Below, one piece after another: positions 9,421-17,696 of a stretch of 64,000 nt of DNA. The notes under the pieces were generated by a model, which searched no databases, was not told where the DNA came from, and saw only the letters and a list, made by a program, of their open reading frames with translations. The stretch is from JAHEJV01 sp964653555 (GTDB lineage Bacteria; Myxococcota_A; UBA9160; SMWR01): assembly GCA_964653555.1 (NCBI GenBank), contig CAZZFT010000006.1, forward strand, positions 1 through 64,000. Reading direction: 5' to 3'. Numbering within the stretch: position 1 is the stretch's first letter; each line of letters starts with the position of its first letter. A program made the position numbers and the translations under genes.

Positions 9421-9436
9421 GGGCACGCGAGTTGCA
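9421..9436 (+). promoter_or_regulatory. Sigma-54 (RpoN) promoter -24/-12
   Basis: GGGCACGCGAGTTGCA matches the sigma-54 consensus TGGCACG-N4-TTGCA except for the first base, with the GG and GC doublets at the required spacing. The transcription start would be near 9447, just ahead of the gene at 9464. PEP-CTERM genes under an RpoN/PrsR-type regulator are known from exosortase-containing bacteria. Confidence 0.75.
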
Positions 9437-9463
9437 GTCTCTTCCGACGGGAAGGGGATGCCC

Positions 9464-10135
9464 ATGCGTCCTGTTGCGTCGTCGCTCCGCCTCGTGACCC
9501 TGGCCGTCGCTGTCTGCCTCCAGGCGGCTCCGGCCGCAGCCCTCACGATCTTCTACGAGAGCTTCGACGCCGAGCCCGGATCGGGTCAGGGGGCCAGCGG
9601 CGGGAGCGGGATCGGCTACACCGGCTTCGCGAGCTGGACCGTGAGTGGCGGGTCCGTCGACCTCGTCGCCCAGGGCGACTTCGCCCCGGATCCGAGCCAG
9701 ATCATGTGCTTCGGAGCGTCCGGGAAGTGCGTCGATCTCGACGGCAACACCAACAACGGTGGCGTCCTCACCTCGATCTCGATCCCGCTCTCGCCGGGCA
9801 CCTACGAGTTCAGCTACCAGCTCGCCGGCACGGCCAGCAGCTTCACCCAGAGCGGCTCGAATGCCGCCAACACCGTCGAGGCGAGCCTCACCGGGGGCCT
9901 CTTCTTCGAGAGCGTGGTCCGGTCGAAGGGAGACCCCTTCGAGGCCTTCGGCGGGCTCTTCGTCGTCCCCTCGGCAACCGCGGTCCAGATCGTGTTCGAA
10001 GACCTCGGCGGAGACAACTTCGGCGCCATGCTCGACGAGGTCCGCATCGAGTCTGTTCCCGAGCCCGGAACGGTATCCCTGCTGCTGTGCGGACTCCTGG
10101 GCTTCGCCTTTGCTCGCCGACGACCGGTCCGCTGA
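9464..10135 (+). CDS. PEP-CTERM sorting domain-containing exported protein
   Basis: A 223-residue protein. The start at 9464 is favoured over 9458 because GAAGGGG then sits six bases upstream. The signal peptide ends near QAAPAAALT. The body is a beta-rich, Gly/Ser/Thr-rich domain with few charges, typical of PEP-CTERM exoproteins, and includes a CFGASGKCVDLDG stretch. The C-terminus VPEPGTVSLLLCGLLGFAFA followed by RRRPVR is a textbook PEP-CTERM tail, recognised and cut by exosortase (EpsH/XrtA type). No exosortase gene is in the window. Expression is predicted to be sigma-54 dependent from the promoter at 9421. Confidence 0.85.
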   Translation: MRPVASSLRLVTLAVAVCLQAAPAAALTIFYESFDAEPGSGQGASGGSGIGYTGFASWTVSGGSVDLVAQGDFAPDPSQIMCFGASGKCVDLDGNTNNGGVLTSISIPLSPGTYEFSYQLAGTASSFTQSGSNAANTVEASLTGGLFFESVVRSKGDPFEAFGGLFVVPSATAVQIVFEDLGGDNFGAMLDEVRIESVPEPGTVSLLLCGLLGFAFARRRPVR

Positions 10136-10153
10136 AGCGGACGCGGAACGCCT

Positions 10154-10331
10154 TCAGCCGGCCTTCTCCTTATCGAACTCCGCGATAGTCTTATCGCGCA
10201 GCTGCCGCGCGAGATGTTGAGGTAGTGCTGCCAACAAGGCGCCGCAGCTGCCCGGCTCCAGCGGAGCTCCGATCGACCCGTGGCCGCGTCTGGCATTGAG
10301 ACGCAGCGCTCGAGCCACCGGCCGTGCGCGC
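10154..10331 (-). pseudogene. C-terminal fragment of an unrecognised protein, cut by repeat copy 2
   Basis: The minus frame reads RPVARALRLNARRGHGSIGA, then CGALLAALPQHLARQLRDKT and IAEFDKEKAG to the stop. It looks like genuine protein and runs without a break into the repeat at 10332, so the N-terminal part has been lost. Family not recognised. Confidence 0.4.
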
Positions 10332-10407
10332 CCGCCGCGGGGCAGCACGGTTGACATAACCCTGCTTCTCGGCGCTGGCGCTAATCCAGAGCTTATACTG
10401 CCTATCC
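10332..10407 (+). repeat. Dispersed repeat, type A, copy 2 (76 bp)
   Basis: Same 76-bp unit as at 7952 with three substitutions, in the same orientation. It truncates the minus-strand fragment on its left. The right flank has no recognisable gene for about 150 bases. Confidence 0.85.
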
Positions 10408-10565
10408 TTCATCGCGGATCGAGCGGCTAGGCCTCAAGCGCTCGTCCCAATGACCCCACGGCTCCTTCCCCGAGACCTGCCCGTCCGTGCAGTGGCTCGC
10501 GCCGAGAGCCCGCGTCTGGCCGCGTTGCCCGAAGCACCTTCGGGAGTGACCCGGTGAGCCGCGAC

Positions 10566-11933
10566 TCAGAGGTACGGTGCGACGCAGGCGCGCACGTCCA
10601 CGTGCGCGCGGATGCGGGCGCAGAGCAGGAAGGTCCCGACCAGTTTCCGATGCAGGAACACGGTCTCCGGCGGCGGCGTGCGCAGGAACCCCTTGCGGAA
10701 GGCGAGGTCGAGGCCCGCATCGCGGGTGCGGGAGGCCAGCGTCGTGTGCTCGAAGCGGTAGACGCCTTCCTGGCGGAGGGGCTCGCAGACCAGCCAGATG
10801 AGGTCGACGACGGCGCGAATCTGGTGCTCGGGATCGTCGGGGCGCAGATAGCCGATCTCCGTGGCTGCGTCCCGCACGCCGGCGCGGTCTCCCGCGATGA
10901 CCGCGCGACACAGCCGCGCATAGCGGGCCACGAACCCGGCCGAGTACTCGCGCGAGGCGCCGAAGTCGAGCAGCAGGATGCGCGAGTGCTCGTCGAGTGC
11001 GGCGTCACCCGCCTCGCCGCTCGCCGGAGCGATCAGGTAGTTGGCGAAGTTGGGATCGGTCTGCATGAAGCGGAACTCGAAGAGCTCGCGGAAGAGGAGC
11101 TTCTGGAGCAGCGTTCCCGCGGCATCGCGCGCCGCCCGGGGCGTGCCGCGCGCGGCGAGCTCTTCGATCGGGAGGCCTCGAGCCAGGTCCATGGCCAGGA
11201 CGCGCTTCGTGGTGAGATCGTCGTGAACGCGCGGCACCCACAGGCGCGGCTCGTCCTCCACCAGCGCCCTGTAGTGTCGCAGGTGTGCGGCCTCCGCCAG
11301 ATAGTCGGCCTCCTGGCGGAGCTGTCGCTTGGCCTCGGTGATGATTCCCGAGATGTCGATATCGATGGGCAGAATGCGCGTCAGGCGCAGGAGCGAGGCC
11401 ACATTGTCGACGTCGCTCTCGATGCTCCTGGCCACCCCGGGGTACTGGATCTTGAGGGCGAGCTCGCGGCCGTCTCGGGTGCGCGCGCGGTGGACCTGCC
11501 CGATCGAGGCGGCGGCGAGCGGCTCGAAATCGAACTCGGCGAAGCGCTCGGGCCAGCCCTTGCCATACGCCTGCCCGAGCACGCGCCGCACCTGGGCGTC
11601 GGGCATGCGATCGGCCTGGGAGCGCAGGGCAGCGAGCGCCTCGGTGAACTCCGGCGGCAGGATGTCCTCGCTCTCGAGCGAGAGCAGCTGGCCCAGCTTC
11701 ATCGCTGCGCCCCGCATCTTCGAGAGCCGGCGGACCAGGCGCCGCGCCTGGGCCGGCGCCAGCAGGGCACTCGCGGCTCCCGCCGCCTCGGCGCCCGCGC
11801 CCACGGCGCGCCGCGCGCCTTCGTAGAGGCCACCCACCGCGAGCTCGCCGGCCAGCAGGCCAAAACGCGCGAGCCGCTCCAGGCGACTCGCCGGAACCCG
11901 CGACCGCCGGCTTCGCCGGTCATCTGTCTTCAA
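10566..11933 (-). CDS. ABC1/AarF/UbiB (COQ8-type) atypical kinase-like protein
   Basis: A 455-residue protein with the signatures of the ABC1 family: KMRGAAMKLGQLLSLES (KxGQ helix), AAASIGQVHRA (Ala-rich loop), ELALKIQYPG (catalytic Lys), FMQTDPNFANYL and ILLLDFGASRE (metal-binding DFG-type). The family supports ubiquinone synthesis or lipid homeostasis as an unorthodox ATPase/kinase. Length and motif order are those of a complete protein. The start is uncertain: the most upstream codon is TTG at 11933 and several internal codons are possible. It stands alone, with no other quinone gene nearby. Confidence 0.85.
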   Translation of the reverse strand: MKTDDRRSRRSRVPASRLERLARFGLLAGELAVGGLYEGARRAVGAGAEAAGAASALLAPAQARRLVRRLSKMRGAAMKLGQLLSLESEDILPPEFTEALAALRSQADRMPDAQVRRVLGQAYGKGWPERFAEFDFEPLAAASIGQVHRARTRDGRELALKIQYPGVARSIESDVDNVASLLRLTRILPIDIDISGIITEAKRQLRQEADYLAEAAHLRHYRALVEDEPRLWVPRVHDDLTTKRVLAMDLARGLPIEELAARGTPRAARDAAGTLLQKLLFRELFEFRFMQTDPNFANYLIAPASGEAGDAALDEHSRILLLDFGASREYSAGFVARYARLCRAVIAGDRAGVRDAATEIGYLRPDDPEHQIRAVVDLIWLVCEPLRQEGVYRFEHTTLASRTRDAGLDLAFRKGFLRTPPPETVFLHRKLVGTFLLCARIRAHVDVRACVAPYL

Positions 11934-12153
11934 GATTCGTCCCGGTCGATCCTGCTCAGGGTTAGCTGCGCCATCTCGCCCGCTACCGAAGCTCTGGCCC
12001 GGCCCGAGCCGGAAACGGTAACGGACCTCATGCCCCTCGGGTGTACTACGAAGAACCGAGAACCGCCGACCGCCGAACGAGACATCGTCTCGAATCTGGG
12101 TCTGTTCTGAGTAGTTCTGAGTAGAATGGGGCTCCGACGCTACAGGAGCTCCC

Positions 12154-12296
12154 GTGAGTCACATCCCCTCGCTACGGCATCCGCGCAACACCCTACTTGT
12201 TCCTGCGTTGCTGGCGGTCGCCGGCCTGCTCGCTTGGGCGGGCAGCGCCGAGGCCAAGGGCAAACTCCAAAGGCAGAGCATCCTCGAGGGCTTCGT
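12154..12296 (+). pseudogene. Exported protein, N-terminal part only, cut by repeat copy 3
   Basis: GTG at 12154 has AGGAG upstream. The product begins MSHIPSLRHPRNTLLVPALL, followed by a signal peptide ending near GSAEAKGK and a short mature part LQRQSILEGFVP before it enters the repeat. The coding context and TAGAATG box at 12122 show a real promoter and gene start whose body is missing. Confidence 0.5.
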
Positions 12297-12382
12297 CCCG
12301 CCGCGGGGCACCGCCGCGGGCACGGTTGACATCATTCCGCTTCTCGGCCCTGGCGAGAATTCACAGCTTATACTGCCTATCC
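12297..12382 (+). repeat. Dispersed repeat, type B, copy 3 (86 bp)
   Basis: The 86-bp unit starts CCCGCCGCGGGGCACCGCC and ends CAGCTTATACTGCCTATCC. It contains TTGACATC and the inverted pair TTCTCG...CGAGAA around an EcoRI-like GAATTC. It is identical to copy 5 and differs from copy 4 at one base. It joins a gene start on the left to a headless transposase on the right. Confidence 0.9.
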
Positions 12383-12383
12383 T

Positions 12384-13167
12384 CCCCGTGGTCCCGGGCG
12401 ACCTCAGGTTGCCGGCGAGATTCGCAGCTGGGTCCTGAAAATGGCGATCGAGAATCCCGGATGGGGCTACACCCGAATCCAGGGCGCCCTCGCCAATCTG
12501 GGGTACGGCGTGGGTCGAAACACCATCAGGCGCATCCTGGCGGAAGATGGCATCGATCCTGCTGGCCGCCGGCCTACGACTTGGAAGACTTTCCTGAAGG
12601 CGCAGTGGGAGTCGATCGCGGCCACCGACTTCTTCACCGTCGAGGTGATCACGTGGCGGGGCCTCGTACGGTATTTCGTCCTCTTCGTGATCGAGCTCCA
12701 GACGCGGCGGGTCGAGATCGCTGGCATGGTGTCCTCCCCTGACGGAACCTGGATGCGCCAGATCGCTCGAAATTGGACGGACGGCGAAGACGGATTCCTC
12801 CTTCCCTGCCGCTACCTCATTCACGACCGCGATCCGCTCTTCACAAAGGCGTTTCGAACCGTCCTCGAGGGTTCGGGCGTGCGTCCCGGTAAAGCTCCCG
12901 AGCCGTAGCCCGAATCTGAACGCCTATGCCGAGCGGTTCGTCCGATCGATCAAAACGGAGTGCTTAGCGCAGGTCATTTCGATCGGGGAAGGCCACCTTC
13001 GACGGGTAGTGAGCGAGTACGTCGAGCACTACCACAGCGAGCGCAATCACCAGGGGATCGACAACCGGCTCATCGGCCCGTCTGCCGATGCGATACGGAG
13101 TGATGGTCCGATCGAATCTCGCGAGCGGCTGGGCGGACTTCTTCGCTTCTACCACCGAGCCGCGTAG
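12384..13167 (+). pseudogene. Integrase-core (DDE) transposase, headless and frameshifted
   Basis: From the repeat edge the frame reads GRPQVAGEIRSWVLKMAIEN, then PGWGYTRIQGAL, an integrase core with AATDFFTVEV (first Asp), IHDRDPLFT (second Asp) and, after a frameshift near 12888, RSPNLNAYAERFVRSIKTEC (the Glu region), ending HYHSERNHQGI... FYHRAA. The arrangement is that of the rve/IS3-IS481-like transposases common in Acidobacteria and Deltaproteobacteria. The N-terminal HTH part is missing and the frame is broken, so it is inactive. No terminal inverted repeats were seen. Confidence 0.8.
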
Positions 13168-13246
13168 ACACCAGCTGAGTTTTGGCACTATACGCCAGTG
13201 AACCCGGCCCGCACGATCGCAAGAAGTCAGCGCCCCGGGGGCTCGA

Positions 13247-13987
13247 TCAACTAAAGCGCTGAAGGGCCGGAGAAGGGGCGTCTGTTCGCGCTGTCCGCAG
13301 GACCTCCACCAGCCGCTTCCCGAGAACCGCAGCCGACTGGGGGTTCTGCCCGGTGACAAGGTTTCGGTCCTCCACCATGTACGGCTTCCAGATCTCGCCG
13401 CGGCTGAAGTTGACGCCGACCTTTTCCTTGAGCTCGGTTTCCAGCAGCCACGTCGCCCTGGAAGCCAGCCCGACGGCCGCCTCCTCCTCATCAGTGAAGC
13501 ATGTGACCCGGTAGCCCTTGAACGGCGACACGCCGCGGATTCGGGTGGCTAGCATCGAGGCTGGACCGTGGCACACGATGAATAGTGGTTTGCCCGAGGC
13601 GAGCTGTGCGGTGAGCAGCCGTCCCACGTCGGCGTCGAACGCCAGGTCCGCCATCGGGCCGTGACCGCCCGGCAGGTAGACCGCGTCGTAATCCTCGAGG
13701 CGCACGTCCGACAGCTTGAGCGGCCGCCGCATCTCCTCCGCGGACCGGATGATGGCCTCCAGATCGAGAGCTCCCTGCTCCCCGCCCGCCATCGCGGGAC
13801 GGAGGCTCATCATGTCGACGTTCGGGGTCACGCCGTTGGGCGTCGCAACGACGACCTCGTGGCCAGCGTCGGTGACGATCTTGTACGGGTTCGCAAACTC
13901 CTCGGCCCAGTAACCGGTTGCGTACCTCGTGCCGTCCTTCAGCACCCAGTAGGTGGCTCCGCTGACTATGAAGAGTACCTTCGCCAT
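13247..13987 (-). CDS. DJ-1/PfpI (type 1 glutamine amidotransferase-like) family, Hsp31-type
   Basis: A 246-residue protein. The start MAKVLFIVSGATYW is preceded by a strong AGGAGG. It shows the DJ-1/PfpI fold: YLPGGHGPMADL loop, nucleophile elbow LFIVCHGPASML (Cys with adjacent His) and a long insert as in HchA-like proteins (WAEEFANPY, VGVNFSRGEIWKPY). Members act as glyoxalase/deglycase-type stress enzymes or holding chaperones; the exact activity is not determined by sequence. A single gene, convergent with the transposase remnant. Confidence 0.85.
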   Translation of the reverse strand: MAKVLFIVSGATYWVLKDGTRYATGYWAEEFANPYKIVTDAGHEVVVATPNGVTPNVDMMSLRPAMAGGEQGALDLEAIIRSAEEMRRPLKLSDVRLEDYDAVYLPGGHGPMADLAFDADVGRLLTAQLASGKPLFIVCHGPASMLATRIRGVSPFKGYRVTCFTDEEEAAVGLASRATWLLETELKEKVGVNFSRGEIWKPYMVEDRNLVTGQNPQSAAVLGKRLVEVLRTARTDAPSPALQRFS

Positions 13988-14416
13988 ACTAGAAACCTCC
14001 TCTCGTCTCCATGCGAGGGATGTACCCGGTTCAAACGACTTGGTGTCAAGAGTAGGCTCGCCTCCGATCATGGCTAGCCGCCGGCCCGCGTACAGCTTCG
14101 GTAGAATCGCGCGATCCAGTGCGTTGTCGTGGCGGCAAACGCCCCTGAAGCGACGCACGAGCACAGGAACGCCAGGCGCGCGGTGGGAACTTGTCGTAAG
14201 GTAAACGCTGCTGCACGGAAGTGGGTCTCCGCCGCCCCACCTTGGTCGAAGTGGCACCGGCGTGGAGACTGGATCCATTATCGCGGGGCTGGCCAGATGC
14301 TCACCCTGCCCTCTCCCCTCCGCTATCGCTGCGCGTGGAACGCTCGGCTCACCAGTGAGGTCCTACGGTCTCTCCTGGGGGCGGTCTATGCCGATCAGCG
14401 TCGTCGCGCTCGCAAG
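13988..14416. other. Gene-free stretch
   Basis: About 430 bases between the DJ-1-type gene and the truncated hydrolase. A TAGAATC box at 14102 resembles the local -10 elements but no gene follows it. Composition is less GC-rich than the flanks to the left. No feature supported. Confidence 0.35.
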
Positions 14417-14863
14417 CTACTGGGGATTCGCAAGGGTTCGTGTGGATCCGTGACGTTCATCCAGCGCTTCGGTGAAGTGATCCATCACCGTAGCGAGATG
14501 ATCGAAGGTGTAGTCAAATTCCTTCGGCGCCGGCGAGTCGCTGTGGCCAAAGCCCGGATAGTCGAGCGCGATCATATGAAACTCCTCCGCCAGCCGCGCG
14601 AGCAGCGGTTCGAACATGCGCGACAATGACGGTAGCCCATGAAGCAGCAGAATCGTCGGTGCGTCCTTTGGCCCGGCTTCGCGGTAGAAGATGTTCAGGC
14701 CATCCACCTTAACCATGCGGTACGTTGTATGCGATGCCATCGTGGGTTCCTTCGACTGAGCGAGAGATTTGCCGGATAGAACGAGCATGCCGGCCAAGCC
14801 AAGCCAGGCCATCCGCGGCCAGGACATGCGATTTACCTGTCGAAGCGATTGCTTTCTCAACAT
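14417..14863 (-). pseudogene. Alpha/beta hydrolase, exported, N-terminal half only
   Basis: The ATG at 14863 overlaps the stop of the upstream aldo/keto reductase (TGATG), so the two are translationally coupled. The product has a signal peptide (LGLAGMLVLSGKSLAQ), then the typical N-terminal half of a fold-6 hydrolase: VDGLNIFYREAGP, ILLLHGLPSLSRMF (oxyanion HG motif) and MIALDYPGFGHSD. It stops after DHFTEALDE. The nucleophile elbow, acid and His are missing (family length about 330 residues). Truncated at about 14455. Confidence 0.7.
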
Positions 14864-15804
14864 CACTTGCCTCTCGGAATGAACCCGGGGATGCCGGTCT
14901 CCACAACGGCATTAAACCGGACCCGCAACTTGATTCCATCGCTAATCTCCTGCACGGCGTCATCAGGAAGTGTGGAAACTTCAAAGTTCTCCTTGATGCG
15001 GCTGGGGGTCTTCGAGGTAGTCAGAGGGGCCGTGCCCCGCTGGATGGCCCAGGCGAGCAGGACTTGCGCCGGGGTCTTGTTGACTCGCAGGGCGACACCG
15101 ACCACGACAGGATCTTCCAGCACGTTGGGCTCACTGCTATGACCCAAGGCTGCGAATGCCTGCAGCACGATTCCGTTCTTTCTGCAGTAGCTCAAAAGGT
15201 CCCATTCCGGCAGATACGGATGGGATTCGACGTGAACGACCGCAGGTTTGATCCTCCCGGCTTCAACGATTTGTTGCACCTGCTCCACGTTGACGTCGGA
15301 TAATCCGATGGCCTTGCACTTGCCTTCGCGCGGCAAGTCCTCCAAGGCCGTCCATGTATCGAGCAACGTCACCCCCTTGTCATAAATCACCTTGCCGTCT
15401 GCATCCCTCGGATCTTGTTCTTCTCCGGGTTGGAACGCGAAGGGGGTGTGGATCAGATAGAGATCGACATAGTCGAGTTGGAGTTTCTTGAGACTGGCCT
15501 CGAAGGCGGGTTTGACGCGTTCAGGACGATGATTGGTATTCCAGACCTTCGTGACGACAAAAACGTCCTCCCGCTTGATCTTCCCACTCTTGAACACCTC
15601 CTGCATCGCTTCGCCGACTTCTCTTTCAGTTCGGTAGCGTTCCGAAGTGTCGAGCAAACGAAATCCCGCCTCCAGCGCCGCCTTCGTCGCGCTTCTGGTT
15701 GCGACGGGGTCGGGAATGAGCGTGCCAAAGCCGAGCGCGGGGATCGCACCGGATCCGTTGTTGAGAGATATCTTCGTATGGCGAAGGTTGTCGGGCTCTT
15801 CCAT
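14863..15804 (-). CDS. Aldo/keto reductase
   Basis: A 313-residue NADPH-dependent AKR-family oxidoreductase. Seen: ALGFGTLIPD near the N-terminus; RLLDTSERYRTEREVGEA containing the catalytic Asp and Tyr; VVTKVWNT (catalytic Lys); YLIHTPFAF (catalytic His); and the cofactor segment near TSKTPSRIKENFEV. Length is normal. AAGGAG stands upstream of the ATG at 15804. The physiological carbonyl substrate cannot be read from sequence. It is the fourth gene of a five-gene minus-strand unit and is coupled to the hydrolase downstream. Confidence 0.9.
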   Translation of the reverse strand: MEEPDNLRHTKISLNNGSGAIPALGFGTLIPDPVATRSATKAALEAGFRLLDTSERYRTEREVGEAMQEVFKSGKIKREDVFVVTKVWNTNHRPERVKPAFEASLKKLQLDYVDLYLIHTPFAFQPGEEQDPRDADGKVIYDKGVTLLDTWTALEDLPREGKCKAIGLSDVNVEQVQQIVEAGRIKPAVVHVESHPYLPEWDLLSYCRKNGIVLQAFAALGHSSEPNVLEDPVVVGVALRVNKTPAQVLLAWAIQRGTAPLTTSKTPSRIKENFEVSTLPDDAVQEISDGIKLRVRFNAVVETGIPGFIPRGK

Positions 15805-15808
15805 TGTT

Positions 15809-15937
15809 TTACTCCTTCGTATTTTTCCAGGCAGACTTCAGCCCGCGACTGTCGCGGAACGGATCTGGATGTCGATTGCCGCGCCATGTGACCTCGCGGG
15901 GAACGAATCCGTTTGACTGCAAATAACCGTGCCACAT
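15809..15937 (-). CDS. Small ORF (42 codons) inside the mug-AKR operon
   Basis: ATG at 15937 has a near-perfect GGAGGT seven bases or so upstream, lying in the last codons of mug. The stop is five bases from the next start. The product MWHGYLQSNGFVPREV... SAWKNTKE is polar and basic with several Trp and Arg, no membrane segment and no signal peptide. I recognise no family. Good translation signals and tight packing argue that it is expressed; homology is needed to exclude a remnant. Confidence 0.5.
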   Translation of the reverse strand: MWHGYLQSNGFVPREVTWRGNRHPDPFRDSRGLKSAWKNTKE

Positions 15938-15942
15938 GACCC

Positions 15943-16536
15943 TTACCTCCGATTTCGGCGGCGCCCGTGCTGTGCAATGGCCCAGAGGCGCAGCTCTCCG
16001 AAGAGCTGCGCGAGAGCGGCGGGCAGGTAGTGGGCGTTGAGGCCGCTGGGGTTGGGCAGGACCCACGCGTGGCTGCCGCCGACGAGGGGCTTTTGAAGGC
16101 CGACGCTGGCGTCTTTGATGCCGGAGACGACGCGGTACGGGTGGATGCCGACGAAGGCGACCACGGTTGGCCGCCAGCGTTTGACTTTGGCTTCGAGGCG
16201 CTTTCCGCCGGCGCGAAGTTCGTCGTCGGTGAGTTCATCGGCGCGGGCGGTGGCGCGTTCGACGATGTTGGTGATGCCGAATTTGAGGTCGAGCAGGAGC
16301 GATTCTTCAAAGGGGGAGAATAGGCGCGGGGTGAAGCCGCCGCCGTAGAGCGCCGGCCAGAAGCGGTTGCCGGGGCGGCCGAAGTGGCGGCCGACGGCGG
16401 CGGTGTAGAGCCCTGGATTGATTCCAGCGAAGAGGACGATGAGGTTTTTGGCGATGAGATCCGGGAGGAGCTTGTTGTGAGCGGCGAGAATCTGGGCCTT
16501 GGTGGGTTTCCAGGGAGTGGGCAATGTCCGATTCAT
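15943..16536 (-). CDS. mug: G/U mismatch-specific DNA glycosylase
   Basis: A 197-residue protein of the TDG/MUG branch of uracil-DNA glycosylases, which removes U or T mispaired with G and ethenocytosine. Key parts: VLFAGINPGLYTAAVGRHFG (the catalytic GINPG motif), FGRPGNRFWPALYGGGF, and WVLPNPSGLNAHY (the minor-groove NPSGLN loop). Full length, with a basic tail RRRNRR. It lies 30 bases downstream of the nitronate monooxygenase remnant and just ahead of the 42-codon ORF. Confidence 0.9.
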   Translation of the reverse strand: MNRTLPTPWKPTKAQILAAHNKLLPDLIAKNLIVLFAGINPGLYTAAVGRHFGRPGNRFWPALYGGGFTPRLFSPFEESLLLDLKFGITNIVERATARADELTDDELRAGGKRLEAKVKRWRPTVVAFVGIHPYRVVSGIKDASVGLQKPLVGGSHAWVLPNPSGLNAHYLPAALAQLFGELRLWAIAQHGRRRNRR

Positions 16537-16569
16537 AAGGCGGCGTCCTTGCCCCTGGCGGAAAAAGTG

Positions 16570-17247
16570 TCATTGATCATCGCCGAGACGTCCGACACCA
16601 AGTCCTGCCAACAGTTCGGTTGTTTTCGTGTGATGAGCAAGATTCGCGCTCTGCCCAGCCCACATCGGGATGAGTTCCTGCCGGCCGGACTTTTCCGCTG
16701 GAGAGGATACATTTCGCATGAGGAAGCGTTGGAGCGGGTATGGCAGAATCTCCACGCCCGGCGCGTTCATCGCATCGAGCAACTGATTCTTAATGCCGCG
16801 CCCGAGTCTTCCTGTGAAACCGCGAGTGAGCGCCGTATGACCCACCCTGCCGCTGAGCAGAGTCAGCGCGATGCGGCGGACTTGCGCCGGACTCTTCGCA
16901 GGCGAGGAACGCTGTCCCGATCTGCACCCCTTCGGCACCGAGAATGAAAGCGGCCACAATGCCTCGGGCATCAGCGATGCCCCCCGCGGCGACGACGGGC
17001 ACCGACACGAGATCAACGATTTGAGGCACGAGTGAAAAAGTTCCCGTCAGTGAATCCTCTGCCGCGCGCAGAAACGACCCGCGATGCCCGCCCGCCTCGA
17101 AACCGGAAGCAGTGATCACATCAACATTCGCCTTCTGCAACTCGATCGCCTCATCCGGTGTGGTGGCGGCGCCGATCGTCACGATGCCCCTGGCGCGGCA
17201 TTCATCCAGGATCTCTTTCGGCGGGATGCCAGAGATGAAGCTGAGCG
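16570..17247 (-). pseudogene. Nitronate monooxygenase (2-nitropropane dioxygenase), headless and frameshifted
   Basis: The minus strand from the repeat edge reads SFISGIPPKEI, TIGAATTPDEAIELQKANVD and ITASGFEAGGHRGSF, with the FMN-binding VPVVAAGGIADARGI and FILGAEGVQIGTAFLAC. It then shifts frame at about 16885 and continues VRRIALTLLSGRVG... LIPMWAGQSANLAHH to the stop. Motif order is that of NMO, an FMN enzyme that detoxifies alkyl nitronates. About the first 100 residues are missing because the frame is cut by repeat copy 4. Confidence 0.75.
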
Positions 17248-17333
17248 CCCGCCGCGGGGCACCGCCGCGGGCACGGTTGACATCATTCCGCTTCTCGGTC
17301 CTGGCGAGAATTCACAGCTTATACTGCCTATCC
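17248..17333 (+). repeat. Dispersed repeat, type B, copy 4 (86 bp)
   Basis: 86 bp, one substitution (GGTCC for GGCCC) relative to copies 3 and 5, same orientation. Both neighbours are broken at its edges: the nitronate monooxygenase on the left has lost its start and the RND pump on the right has lost about 90% of its sequence. Confidence 0.9.
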
Positions 17334-17623
17334 TCGATCTGGAGGACGCGATCGTCGAAGGGGCGGCCCGACGCATCCGGCCCAAGCTGATGACGGTGGT
17401 CGCCATGTCGGCCGGTCTGCTACCGCTGCTGTGGAGCAGCGGCACCGGAGCCGACGTGATGAAGCGCATCGCCGCCCCGATGGTCGGTGGCCTGGCGACG
17501 TCCTTCGGACTCGAGCTTCTGGTGTATCCGGCCCTCTTCGCGATCTGGAAGCGACGCTCGCTTCCCGAGGCGGCGGAGCCTGGACCGGGAGCAGGTCGAC
17601 GCTCGTCCGGCTCGACGAGCTGA
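17334..17623 (+). pseudogene. C-terminal end of a heavy-metal RND efflux pump (CusA/CzcA type)
   Basis: The frame from the repeat reads LEDAIVEGAARRIRPKLMTV, VAMSAGLLPLLWSSGTGADV, MKRIAAPMVGGLATSFGLEL and LVYPALFAIWKR, the unmistakable last transmembrane block of HME-type RND pumps. The remaining roughly 950 residues are absent. Nothing on the left side of the repeat belongs to it. Confidence 0.8.
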
Positions 17624-17696
17624 CGTGAGCGACTGTGACGGCCGTCACGAAGTCGCGGCGCCGGGCGGCCGAAGGCGTTCTCTGAAGGAGAACGTC

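Noticed and set aside
8872..9546. Minus-strand gene covering the sigma-54 promoter region
   Set aside because: Low-complexity sequence with no recognisable domain and no ribosome binding site; it would cover the dyad array.
12318..12376. Sigma-70 promoter inside the repeat (TTGACA and TATACT)
   Set aside because: The spacing is 37 bases instead of 16-18, and no -35-like hexamer stands 17 bases before TATACT.
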